From positions 14,739-78,738 of the forward strand of contig CAJUAO010000015.1 in the NCBI GenBank assembly GCA_910584685.1: a DNA stretch of 64,000 nucleotides. The letters are read 5' to 3'. This stretch comes from an uncultured Lachnospiraceae bacterium (lineage in GTDB: Bacteria; Bacillota; Clostridia; Lachnospirales; Lachnospiraceae). Position numbers and translations under genes: made by a program. Shown piece after piece: positions 53,066-61,065 of the stretch. The notes beneath the pieces are model-generated. The model searched no databases. It was not told the DNA's origin and was given only the letters and a program-made list of their open reading frames with translations. Numbering within the stretch: the stretch's first letter is position 1; every line of letters starts with the position of its first letter.

Positions 53066-54661
53066 ATGGCAGATAAAAACAGTTATTTCAGGGTTATTGA
53101 CGGAAGCAGCAGTGTATCGGTAGAATATTTTCCTCCGGAGGGCAATGGCGAAAGGCTTGACTTGGAGGAGGTAACAGATTTTTTAGACAAGGCAGGCGTT
53201 AAGAATTATGATTTGGTAAAGCTTAACGGGCTTATTAACGGAAGTGAAAAAGGAAAAGAGGTTATAAGCAACGAGGGCTGCTATAGGTTTGACGAGGCAG
53301 TTAATATAAAGGTTACGGCAGACAGAATGTATGCAATAGGAAGATTTTATCCTCCAAGTAAAAACGGCTCAAGAATGAGCAGGGAAGAAATCATAAGTAC
53401 AATAGAAAACAATAAGGTTGTATTTGGGGTAAATGATGACGCCATAGATGAATTTATTGAAAATCCTGAATATTGTAAGAATATTGTTATTGCCATGGGT
53501 ACTAAGCCTGTTGAAGGCGCAGACGCTTATATTACATATAATTTCCAGACGGACCGGAAAGCAAAGCCTCAGTTAAATGACGACGGAACGGTAGATTTCC
53601 ATCATTTAAATAATATAAGCAATATTAGAAAGGGAGATGTGCTTGCAGTTCTCACCAAGGAGGACCCGGGAGTACCGGGTACGGACGTGTTGGGAATGAT
53701 GGTAAATCCAAAGAAGGTTAAGCATCTTACCTTAAAGCACGGTAACGGAATATCAGTTACGGAGGATGGTCTTAAGCTTATAGCTCTCGTAGACGGTCAC
53801 GCCACCTTAGAGAAGGACAGAGTATTTGTGTCAGACAATTATGATGTTCCGGCAGACGTTGATAATTCCACGGGAGATATTACCTACAGCGGAAGCGTTA
53901 CCATAAAGGGAAATGTAAGAACGGGCTTTGAGGTTGAGGCAGAGGGAGATATAGAAGTATTCGGAGTAGTTGAGGGCTGTAAGCTTTCAGCAGGAGGAGA
54001 TATTATTCTTCACAGGGGAATACAGGGAATGGGTAAAAGTGATATAAGGACAAAAGGAAACCTTATATCAAAGTTTATAGAGGGCGCAGATGTAAAGGCA
54101 GGAGGTTATGTGGAAACGGATACCATTATCAACAGTAATGTTGCTGCAAGAGGAGACATTTATGTCAGAGGAAGAAACGCCAGCCTTATTGGAGGAAACG
54201 TAAGCTCCACAACACTTATTGAAGCGGCAAATATAGGCTCATCCATGGGAGCGGCTACAAATGTCGAGGTAGGCACGGACCCGGGAATTAGGGATAAGGT
54301 GAGAAAGCTTAACGGGGAAGTGGAGGAAAAGCAAAAGGAAAATGAAAAAATGTCACAGCTTCTTAGCGTTATGAGAAAGAAAAGAGACGCGGGGGTGCTT
54401 GAGGAAGAAAAGAAGCCTATGCTGTCACAGCTTACAAAGAATATTATTTTAAATGATTCCGAGATAAAAGCAAAAAAGGCTGAGATAGATTCCTATGAAA
54501 AGCTGTTAGAGGAAAACACAAATGCCAGAATAAGGGGAACAAAATCAATTTATCCCGGAACAAAGGTTACGGTGGCAGGAGATTATATGCTTATACATAA
54601 GGAGATTATTCATAGTGAATTTAAGCGGATAAGGAATGAAATAAGAGTACTTCCATTATAA
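53066..54661 (+). CDS. FapA family protein (DUF342)
   Basis: This 531-residue cytoplasmic protein has the DUF342/FapA beta-helix core (about 160-370, with repeated GxV/GDI turns such as GSVTIKGNV, AEGDIEVFGVV, AGGDIILHRGI) and a C-terminal coiled coil (about 400-485). In Vibrio, FapA influences polar flagellum assembly, and family members are common beside sigD in Clostridia. An ATG at 53066 follows TTAGGAG; a TTG one codon earlier is in frame. The name is used for the family, not as proof of function. Confidence 0.85.
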   Translation: MADKNSYFRVIDGSSSVSVEYFPPEGNGERLDLEEVTDFLDKAGVKNYDLVKLNGLINGSEKGKEVISNEGCYRFDEAVNIKVTADRMYAIGRFYPPSKNGSRMSREEIISTIENNKVVFGVNDDAIDEFIENPEYCKNIVIAMGTKPVEGADAYITYNFQTDRKAKPQLNDDGTVDFHHLNNISNIRKGDVLAVLTKEDPGVPGTDVLGMMVNPKKVKHLTLKHGNGISVTEDGLKLIALVDGHATLEKDRVFVSDNYDVPADVDNSTGDITYSGSVTIKGNVRTGFEVEAEGDIEVFGVVEGCKLSAGGDIILHRGIQGMGKSDIRTKGNLISKFIEGADVKAGGYVETDTIINSNVAARGDIYVRGRNASLIGGNVSSTTLIEAANIGSSMGAATNVEVGTDPGIRDKVRKLNGEVEEKQKENEKMSQLLSVMRKKRDAGVLEEEKKPMLSQLTKNIILNDSEIKAKKAEIDSYEKLLEENTNARIRGTKSIYPGTKVTVAGDYMLIHKEIIHSEFKRIRNEIRVLPL

Positions 54662-54685
54662 CATGACAGAAAGGACGGCAGTACA

Positions 54686-55009
54686 ATGGCAATCAGACCG
54701 GTAGAAATGCAAGGGGTAGTTCAGAGAAACCAGGATGTTGCAGGCTTGAAAACAAATCAGGACAATAAGGGAAATATTGACCAGACAAATTTTTACGGAA
54801 ATCACGTTAAGGAGCTGCAGCAAAAGCAGGAAAGCGTTGTGAAGAAGGAAGACGCCGAATATAACGAGCAAAAATACGACGCAAAAGAAAAAGGCAAAAA
54901 TGAGTATGAAGGCGGAAAAAATGGTAAGCATAAGAAAAAAAGAGAGAAAGAGGAAGATGACGGAAATGTATCTGTAAAAAGGAGAACGGCATTTGACGTC
55001 AAAATATAA
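54686..55009 (+). CDS. Unknown small charged protein in the sigD-fapA block
   Basis: This 107-residue, highly charged protein has no membrane helix or signal peptide. Its first residues MAIRPVEMQGVVQRNQDV look conserved-like (a short amphipathic start), and the middle and end are rich in Lys, Glu, Asp and Gln, with a basic-acidic tract near 70-95. I recognise no domain. It starts 25 bases after fapA with an AGAAAGGA site and overlaps the next gene by 17 bases, so it belongs to the motility cluster. The composition suggests a largely disordered protein. Confidence 0.6.
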   Translation: MAIRPVEMQGVVQRNQDVAGLKTNQDNKGNIDQTNFYGNHVKELQQKQESVVKKEDAEYNEQKYDAKEKGKNEYEGGKNGKHKKKREKEEDDGNVSVKRRTAFDVKI

Positions 55010-55769
55010 GGTTATGGAAGCAATAGAAATTATTATACTGTCTATAGGCGTTATATTAGTTGCAGTGACATATATATTGTCAGAGAAATTTGAACTTGGC
55101 GGAAAATCTATAGACGAGGAGATAAGCAATAATACAAAAAGAATCGCAGAGGAGCTTGCCAGAGAAGAGGTAGAAAGGGAGCTTGCAAATAATATTGACG
55201 AGAAGATAGAAGCTGCGGCTGTTGAGCTTGATAAAATAGCCAATGAAAAAATACTTGCAGTAGGAAATTATTCTGACGACATATTGAAGAAGATAGACGA
55301 CAACCATAATGAGGTTATGTTTTTATACAATATGTTAAATGAAAAGGAAGCTGCCCTGAAGGATACTATAAGGGATATTGAGGCGCTTAAGCTTAGCATA
55401 AAAAAGATGGCGCTTGTCAATGATATGTCTGTAGCGGTAGCAAAAAAGGCAGAGCAGGCAGCGGCAAAAAAGCGCGCGAAGGAGAAGATAGAGCCTGCTG
55501 CAGATAATGCAGAAAGTAAAGCAAAGGAAGAAGCTTTAGTAAAAGAAGCTTTGTCAAAGGAGTCTGCACCTAATGAAAAAACCGAAAAGATGGTGGAGAT
55601 GGAGAATGACCCTGTCAGAAGAAACAGAGATGCATCAAAGGATACAAACAATAAAAACGAGGAAATACTTAGGCTTCACAGAGAAGGAAACACTAATATA
55701 GAAATAGCAAAGAAGCTGGGAATAGGTATTGGAGAGGTAAGACTTGTAATTGACTTATTTAGGAGATAA
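54993..55769 (+). CDS. SwrB-like membrane coiled-coil protein (DUF6115)
   Basis: This 258-residue protein has an N-terminal membrane helix (about 9-29), a long coiled coil (about 35-150), an Ala/Lys/Glu linker and a C-terminal helix-turn-helix-like end (EEILRLHREGNTNIEIAKKL, then IGIGEVRLVIDLF). Bacillus SwrB, which follows sigD and promotes flagellar export-gate assembly, has the same layout and a similar C-terminal motif. The start is probably TTG 54993, with GGAG eight bases upstream; ATG 55014 is the alternative. Its 5' end overlaps the preceding gene. Confidence 0.72.
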   Translation: MTSKYKVMEAIEIIILSIGVILVAVTYILSEKFELGGKSIDEEISNNTKRIAEELAREEVERELANNIDEKIEAAAVELDKIANEKILAVGNYSDDILKKIDDNHNEVMFLYNMLNEKEAALKDTIRDIEALKLSIKKMALVNDMSVAVAKKAEQAAAKKRAKEKIEPAADNAESKAKEEALVKEALSKESAPNEKTEKMVEMENDPVRRNRDASKDTNNKNEEILRLHREGNTNIEIAKKLGIGIGEVRLVIDLFRR

Positions 55770-55797
55770 AGGCGTAAAAGGAGTTAAAGCTCTTAAG

Positions 55798-55839
55798 ACC
55801 GGCAGGTTTAAGGCAGGACTGCCTGCAGGTGCTGCCGGT
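55798..55839 (+). other. Nested hairpin between swrB-like gene and mltG-like gene
   Basis: ACCGGCAG (55798-55805) pairs with CTGCCGGT (55832-55839) around an inner GGCAG/CTGCC hairpin. It has no T-run, so it is more likely a processing or attenuation structure than a terminator. Confidence 0.45.
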
Positions 55840-55863
55840 AAATGTGAAGATGAGAGGTAAAAA

Positions 55864-56466
55864 ATGAAAATAAAGTACTATCTAAGAGGACTTGGAACAG
55901 GGATTATTTTTACTGCCATAGTCCTGATGATTATATATTCATATAAAACAACTGACAGTAAAACCATGGACAGGGCAAGAGAGCTTGGCATGATTATGCC
56001 GGGGGAAACCTCAAGGGAGGCTCTTAAGGATAATGAAAAGGATACGGAAAAAAATTCGGCGGATGATATAACAAAAGAAGTAAATACGGGAAATAATGAT
56101 GATAATACATCAGGCAGTCAAGATAGTTCCGAAACGCCGGAACCAACCTCCCAAAATAATGGCGGCGAGGAAAATACTACGACAAATTCTCCTGTAAATG
56201 AGCCGTCTACAAAGGAGCCGCCAACAGAGGAGACAACTACGGAGAGACAGACTGAGCCGGTAAGGGAGATTACCTTTACCATATCAGGCGGCATGTATTC
56301 AGAGACGGTAAGCCAGAGACTTAATGAGCTTGGAGTGATAGATAACGCGGCAGAGTTCAACAGATACCTTGTGGATAACGGATATGCCGGAAGAATAAGA
56401 ATAGGAACATATACTTTTACTACTGGAATGTCATATGCGGATGTGGCTGCTATTATATCCCGGTAG
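55864..56466 (+). CDS. Second MltG-like membrane protein without catalytic domain
   Basis: This 200-residue protein has an N-terminal membrane helix (about 9-27), a Thr/Glu/Pro/Asn-rich extracytoplasmic linker (about 40-135) and a C-terminal module (about 138-200) with ISGGMYSETVSQRLNELGVI and GTYTFTTGMSYADVAAII, resembling the LysM-like N-terminal part of MltG. The transglycosylase domain is absent, as in the protein at 11836. Standing at the end of the flagellar cluster, it could help the rod or stator pass or grip the wall, but this is only inference. Ribosome site GAGAGG. Confidence 0.72.
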   Translation: MKIKYYLRGLGTGIIFTAIVLMIIYSYKTTDSKTMDRARELGMIMPGETSREALKDNEKDTEKNSADDITKEVNTGNNDDNTSGSQDSSETPEPTSQNNGGEENTTTNSPVNEPSTKEPPTEETTTERQTEPVREITFTISGGMYSETVSQRLNELGVIDNAAEFNRYLVDNGYAGRIRIGTYTFTTGMSYADVAAIISR

Positions 56467-56530
56467 GGTTGCTTATATTATAATAGGGCGGAGATATATG
56501 TAATATTAAAAATATAAACAGGAAGAAAAT

Positions 56531-56606
56531 AAGGAGCTGTACCACTGGGAAAACTATATACCGGCACAATATTTTGTATATTGAATTCTTAGCGGTACAG
56601 CTCCTT
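56531..56606. repeat. Palindromic element with 13-bp perfect inverted ends
   Basis: AAGGAGCTGTACC (56531-56543) and GGTACAGCTCCTT (56594-56606) are exact inverted copies enclosing 50 bases, which contain a smaller CAATAT/ATATTG hairpin. It lies between convergent genes, so it may end both transcripts, but T-runs are short. It also resembles a small non-autonomous inverted-repeat element. No clear target duplication flanks it. Confidence 0.6.
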
Positions 56607-56639
56607 TAAAGGAGCTTGGCCTGTAGCTTCAAAAAGAGT

Positions 56640-56678
56640 TTCCTATAGGTTTAAAGAGCTTCCTATAGATTTAAAGTG
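56640..56678. repeat. Tandem 19-bp direct repeat at the 3' end of the transglutaminase-like gene
   Basis: Two near-identical units, TTCCTATAGGTTTAAAGAG (56640-56658) and TTCCTATAGATTTAAAGTG (56660-56678), differ at two positions and abut the stop codon of the minus-strand gene. Confidence 0.8.
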
Positions 56679-57587
56679 TTATCTAAAGGTATCATAGTAG
56701 ATGTTTTGTGTATTATTTGTTAAAACAAACAGCTTTTCATCTGTATCCCACAAATGCTTAAGCTGTTCTATGTTTTTATCAGGCTCAGCAAGCAGCTCCG
56801 CCAAATAGTCAAGCTCACATAATTCATTTTCATTCAGCGTCTCTATCCCATTTCGGAGATACAAGGGTTGATAGGAATAAAAGATTTCATTATTCATCAA
56901 TGCATGAAAATCCATAAATAAGTATTCCAGAACACCTTCCAGCATATTCGGTGAAAAAACGTCTAAATTTTTATTCAGGGTATTTTTTCTAAGGCCAAGC
57001 CATGCTTCTGAGGCAGTTACAAACTTTCGCCGAGGCAAGTCAAACTGGCTGTGGCCAAAACGATATTCGTATTCGTAATAACCGTCAACATCAGCTAAAG
57101 CCCACCTTTCCTCATTATAATTCCAATATTCATTAACCCAGTGCTCCATATATGCATCACCTGTATTTCCAAAATCCATAAATCCTGCTCTTGAGCGGCA
57201 GGGGATTCCTTTTGCCTTTAAAATCGCGCTGAATAATATGGAAGCCTGCCGGCAGGATACCGTAATTCTTTTAGTCACGTCTTTGTTTTTGGTAAATCCT
57301 GTTTCATCTAAGCGTAAAATGCCTGCAATCATTGAAATGGCAGTTATATACAATTCATCCTCATTTTTAAAACGATGCTTCGGATATGATGAAAATTTGC
57401 CATAATAAGTATCCTCCAGATAGGAAGACGGCTTTGTAAAATACATGGACGGGTGGGTGATTTGGTCACAAACCAGCATACCAATGGATGATATTTCATC
57501 CGGCAGCGATAATATAAATTCTTTATATATGCCTACATCTATATAAACACTGGTTTCTAAATAATTTTCATATACTTTTTTGTTCAT
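56679..57587 (-). CDS. Transglutaminase-like cysteine protease-fold protein
   Basis: This 302-residue protein has a transglutaminase-like core: the catalytic Cys112 in VSCRQASILFSAILKAKGIP, His149 in EHWVNEYWN and an Asp in RWALADVD (166 or 168). No signal peptide or membrane helix is evident, so it is probably cytoplasmic. Such proteins are proteases, amidases or peptide-N-glycanase relatives; the substrate is unknown. It is read against the motility cluster and rpsB and interrupts an otherwise conserved order, so it is likely a later insertion. The start at 57587 has only a moderate ribosome site (GGAGGTTTAAG farther upstream on the minus strand). Confidence 0.82.
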   Translation of the reverse strand: MNKKVYENYLETSVYIDVGIYKEFILSLPDEISSIGMLVCDQITHPSMYFTKPSSYLEDTYYGKFSSYPKHRFKNEDELYITAISMIAGILRLDETGFTKNKDVTKRITVSCRQASILFSAILKAKGIPCRSRAGFMDFGNTGDAYMEHWVNEYWNYNEERWALADVDGYYEYEYRFGHSQFDLPRRKFVTASEAWLGLRKNTLNKNLDVFSPNMLEGVLEYLFMDFHALMNNEIFYSYQPLYLRNGIETLNENELCELDYLAELLAEPDKNIEQLKHLWDTDEKLFVLTNNTQNIYYDTFR

Positions 57588-58011
57588 TTGTTTTTCTTAA
57601 ACCTCCTGCTATTTTTGAATAGGCGCCTGTTCTTTTAAAATTTTAGTAAAATAAAAAAATTACGTCAAGCAAATTATTCATTATAACTTTTATGTTTTTT
57701 ATTCATTATACTTTTTATATGTTTTGTTATGCTAAGGCTTGTGGATTATGTGTTTTAAATTTAGCATCAATTAGCTTTAAATTAATTTAATTTAGTTTTT
57801 AATCAGGCTTTAAATCCCTTTAAATCAGCTTAAAATCAGGCAAAAAATGCTTGCAAAGGCAATTTTTTTATGATAATATAATAAGGCTGATTGTTTATTC
57901 AGCAGAAAACACCTATATGGATTGCAGGAATGGTGCCGGATTTCCGGTTCTTCTGTAAGATGAAGTATAGGGAGGAAAATTAATATTATAAAACCAATGG
58001 AGGTAAGACAG
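57588..58011. other. Upstream region of rpsB with promoter and leader
   Basis: The 424 bases between divergent genes are AT-rich. The first half has many TTTAAAT-type repeats. A promoter-like pair, TTGCAA (57851-57856) and TAATAT (57874-57879; an overlapping TATAAT at 57877-57882), would give an rpsB leader of about 120 bases. The leader contains a small CCGG-ATTT-CCGG hairpin (57937-57948) that may be part of a ribosomal-protein control element. No gene is visible. Confidence 0.5.
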
Positions 58012-58761
58012 ATGAGCGTTATTTCAATGAAGCAGTTACTCGAGGCAGGTGTTCATTTTGGACATCAGACAAGAAGATGGAATCCTAAGATGGCAGAGTA
58101 CATCTATACGGAGAGAAACGGTATTTACATTATCGACCTGCAGAAGTCGGTAGGCAAGGTAGACGAGGCTTACAAGGCTATAGCTGATATAGCGTCAGAG
58201 GGCGGTACTATTCTTTTTGTTGGAACAAAGAAGCAGGCTCAGGATGCAGTAAAGACAGAGGCTGAAAGATGCGGAATGTTCTATGTAAATGAGAGATGGT
58301 TAGGCGGTATGCTCACAAACTTCAAGACTATCCAGTCAAGAATCGCAAGATTAAACGAGATTGAGACAATGGCTGAGGATGGAACCTTTGAGCTTCTTCC
58401 AAAGAAGGAGGTTATTGAGATTAAGAAGGAGTGGGATAAGCTTGAGAAGAATCTTGGCGGCATCAAGAATATGAAAAAGCTTCCGGATGCTATTTTCGTA
58501 GTAGACCCTAAGAAGGAGAGAATCTGTGTACAGGAGGCTCATACACTTGGTATTCCGCTTATAGGTATAGCAGATACAAACTGTGACCCTGAGGAGCTGG
58601 ATTATGTTATTCCTGGAAATGACGATGCTATAAGAGCTGTTAAATTAATAGTAGCTAAGATGGCAGACGCTGTTATCGAGGCAAACCAGGGAGAAGAGGC
58701 TTTAGTTTCAGCAGAGGCGGCAGAGGAAGAGGCAAGCGCAACAGAGGAAGCTGAGGCTTAA
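58012..58761 (+). CDS. rpsB: 30S ribosomal protein S2
   Basis: This 249-residue ribosomal protein begins MSVISMKQLLEAGVHFGHQT and contains RRWNPKMAEYIYTERNGI, VGTKKQAQ and the C-terminal IPLIGIADTNCDPE and IPGNDDAIRA motifs. The last 25 residues are an acidic Ala/Glu tail. ATG 58012 follows a perfect GGAGGT; an in-frame ATG at 57997 lies before that site and is rejected. It is followed by tsf after an unusual 352-base gap. Confidence 0.97.
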   Translation: MSVISMKQLLEAGVHFGHQTRRWNPKMAEYIYTERNGIYIIDLQKSVGKVDEAYKAIADIASEGGTILFVGTKKQAQDAVKTEAERCGMFYVNERWLGGMLTNFKTIQSRIARLNEIETMAEDGTFELLPKKEVIEIKKEWDKLEKNLGGIKNMKKLPDAIFVVDPKKERICVQEAHTLGIPLIGIADTNCDPEELDYVIPGNDDAIRAVKLIVAKMADAVIEANQGEEALVSAEAAEEEASATEEAEA

Positions 58762-59113
58762 TTATAAGCTTTATTCTTTATAAATAAGAGTAAATTGACT
58801 TTTAAAATTATTTTTTATGAATGATTTTAGTGATAAGGCTTAGCTTTAGTAAATAAATTTATTTACTGAATTAAAGGCTGCTGCCGCATTAAAGGAAAAT
58901 CTTGCAAAATATAGATAATAATATGGGTTTATATCCTATATATTGTAGATATTATTCTTGGTGCGGCGGTTTTATTTAAGTAAGTATATAATTAATGCAG
59001 ATGGAATGTCATGTTAAGTTATTTAGAACACTGACTTATTAATCAGAATAAATTAAGTAAGTGCCGTATTTTAATTATATAAATATGTAATAAGCGGCGG
59101 AATGGAGGAAGAA
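58762..59113 (+). other. rpsB-tsf intergenic region with a 20-bp palindrome and a large stem-loop
   Basis: The 352-base gap contains the perfect palindrome AGTAAATAAATTTATTTACT (58848-58867), then a large imperfect stem-loop from about 58876 to 58974. This has GCCGCA/TGCGGC ends, an AATAATAT/ATATTATT inner pair and a TTTTATTT tail. It could be an attenuator between rpsB and tsf or a small inserted element. No open frame of note lies here. Confidence 0.55.
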
Positions 59114-60046
59114 ATGGAAATTACAGCAGCTATGGTAAAGCAGCTAAGGGAAATGACAGGCGCCGGCGTTATGGCATGTAAAAAGGCTTTAGTTGAGACA
59201 GACGGCGATTATGATAAGGCTATAGAGGTATTAAGAGAAAAGGGCGAGGCTACGGCAGTAAAGAAGGCAGGAAGAATAGCGGCAGAGGGTGTTGTCCGCG
59301 CAGAGGTCAGGGACGACAGGCTTGGAGTTATTGTAGAGGTAAATTCAGAAACTGACTTCGTTGCAAAAAATGAGAAGTTTGGCGCATTTGTATCAGATGT
59401 TGTTGAACAGGTATTTGCAACAAATTCTGCAACAGCAGAGGAGCTTCTGGCAGAGCAGTTTGTAAAGGATAGCTCTAAGACTGTTAAGGAAGAGCTTGTA
59501 AGCCAGATTTCCGTTATTGGAGAGAACCTTTCTATCAGGAGATTTGCAAAGATTAATTCTGACGGCATAGTGGTTCCATATATTCACGGCGGCGGAAGAA
59601 TAGGCGTTTTAGTGGAAGCTAAGGCAGACGTTGTAAATGATGATGTAAAGGAAGCGCTTAAAAATATAGCTATGCAGATAGCAGCGCTTAATCCGAAGTA
59701 CACGGAAAGAAGCGAAGTAAGTGAAGAATTTATAGCCCATGAAAAGGAAATTCTTATGGCTCAGATTAAGAATGACCCAAAGGAATCACAGAAGCCGGAG
59801 AAGGTTATTGAGGGTATGATTGAGGGCCGTATTAATAAGGAGATGAAGGAAATCTGCCTGCTTGACCAGGTATATGTAAAGGCTGAGGACGGAAAGCAGA
59901 CCGTGGCCCAGTACGTAGCGCAGGTAGCAAAGGCTACAGGTTCAAACCTTACCATTAAGGGCTTTGTACGCTATGAAACAGGCGAGGGTATTGAGAAGAA
60001 AGAGGAGAACTTTGCTGAGGAAGTTGCAAAGCAGATGGGACAGTAA
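59114..60046 (+). CDS. tsf: Elongation factor Ts
   Basis: This 310-residue nucleotide-exchange factor for EF-Tu begins MEITAAMVKQLREMTGAGVM and has the N-terminal UBA-like segment with CKKALVETDGD, the VNSETDFVAKN motif near 80-90 and the MQIAALNPKY region. ATG 59114 follows GGAGGAAG; the frame opens at 59102. A terminator lies 31 bases after the stop. Confidence 0.97.
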   Translation: MEITAAMVKQLREMTGAGVMACKKALVETDGDYDKAIEVLREKGEATAVKKAGRIAAEGVVRAEVRDDRLGVIVEVNSETDFVAKNEKFGAFVSDVVEQVFATNSATAEELLAEQFVKDSSKTVKEELVSQISVIGENLSIRRFAKINSDGIVVPYIHGGGRIGVLVEAKADVVNDDVKEALKNIAMQIAALNPKYTERSEVSEEFIAHEKEILMAQIKNDPKESQKPEKVIEGMIEGRINKEMKEICLLDQVYVKAEDGKQTVAQYVAQVAKATGSNLTIKGFVRYETGEGIEKKEENFAEEVAKQMGQ

Positions 60047-60077
60047 GAGAAGTTTGTTTAGGAAATTTATTAATAAT

Positions 60078-60121
60078 AAAATCCCTGTAAGTGACAAGGA
60101 AATGTCATTTACAGGGATTTT
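60078..60121 (+). terminator. Strong terminator after tsf
   Basis: AAAATCCCTGTAAGTGACA (60078-60096) pairs with TGTCATTTACAGGGATTTT (60103-60121) with one G-T pair and a 6-base loop; TATTTTT follows. It ends the rpsB-tsf transcript. Confidence 0.9.
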
Positions 60122-60289
60122 ATTTTTGGGAATCTGCCATGTTTTATTTGTCTAAAAAATTGTGTTTCATTGGTTATAATAATCATAAAAGAAAATAAAT
60201 CTTTACACTATAACAAAATAGGTTTAAGATTATTAATATCAAATGAGTTGGACACAAAAGAATCAAAGTATTAGGAGGAGCAGAAAGTT

Positions 60290-60856
60290 ATGAGTTCAAT
60301 ATTACAATCGACAAAAAACACGCGCTCATTGCCCACAGGAGAAATGAAATATATTAGAAGTGATTTTCCGGAAAATTTGTATGATAATGAAATCCGGTGG
60401 TTATTGGATAATAATATAACCACGCTTGTGGACTTACGCTCAGACGAGGAGATTGCCGAGAAACCATGCAGTCTTAAAGAACATGACGGATTTAAATATT
60501 TTCATCTTGCAGTTACCGGCGGAGGCAATACTCCGAAGTCACTTGAACACCTGTATACTGTATACCGGAAGATGCTGGATGAAAAAATGGAGAAAATTAT
60601 TAATACGATTATGAATGCGGAATCTAAGGTTATGTATTTTTGTACGTCAGGTAAGGACCGTACAGGCGTTGTGTCAGCAATTATTTTGAAACGGCTTGGC
60701 TTCAGCGATGAAGTTATTATAGATGATTATATGCAATCTAAGGATAATTTAATGGATATGCTTACATCATATGTCCGTAATCATCCGGAGACAGATATAG
60801 AAATTATTATTCCCCATAAGGAAAATATGGAGCGTTTATTGGAGCTGCTGCATTGA
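60290..60856 (+). CDS. Tyrosine/dual-specificity-type protein phosphatase
   Basis: This 188-residue phosphatase has the signature CTSGKDRTG (Cys118 to Arg124, CX5R) followed by a helix, with an upstream TTLVDLRSDEEI segment as in the Y_phosphatase3 family. The short length and absence of a signal peptide suggest a cytoplasmic enzyme acting on phosphotyrosine or on a phosphoinositide-like small substrate. It stands alone after the tsf terminator with an AGGAGG ribosome site. Confidence 0.85.
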   Translation: MSSILQSTKNTRSLPTGEMKYIRSDFPENLYDNEIRWLLDNNITTLVDLRSDEEIAEKPCSLKEHDGFKYFHLAVTGGGNTPKSLEHLYTVYRKMLDEKMEKIINTIMNAESKVMYFCTSGKDRTGVVSAIILKRLGFSDEVIIDDYMQSKDNLMDMLTSYVRNHPETDIEIIIPHKENMERLLELLH

Positions 60857-60951
60857 TAAGAATGGTATATAATGGAATAATGAAATAAGCATGGTAGATA
60901 TAATAAAATAATATAAGGAGTCTCAAAAAACAGTAAGAAAATGAGAGCAGG

Positions 60952-61055
60952 AAAAAAGGGCTGCTGCAAAACTCAGTAATATGCAAAATATAGTAATGGA
61001 TACATCATTGAAGCTTCTATATCTTGTATAAAATTTTTGTTTTGCACAGTCCTTT
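60952..61055. repeat. Imperfect inverted-repeat element after the phosphatase gene
   Basis: The left end AAAAAGGGCTGCTGCAAAAC and the right end GTTTTGCACAGTCCTTTTT are imperfect inverted copies about 100 bases apart. Left-end sequence GGCTGCTGC...TGCAAAATATAG recurs in the rpsB-tsf gap at about 58876. It may act as a terminator between convergent genes or be a small mobile-element remnant with ends like GGGCTGTTGCAAAA. Confidence 0.5.
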
Positions 61056-61065
61056 TTATGGTGTT

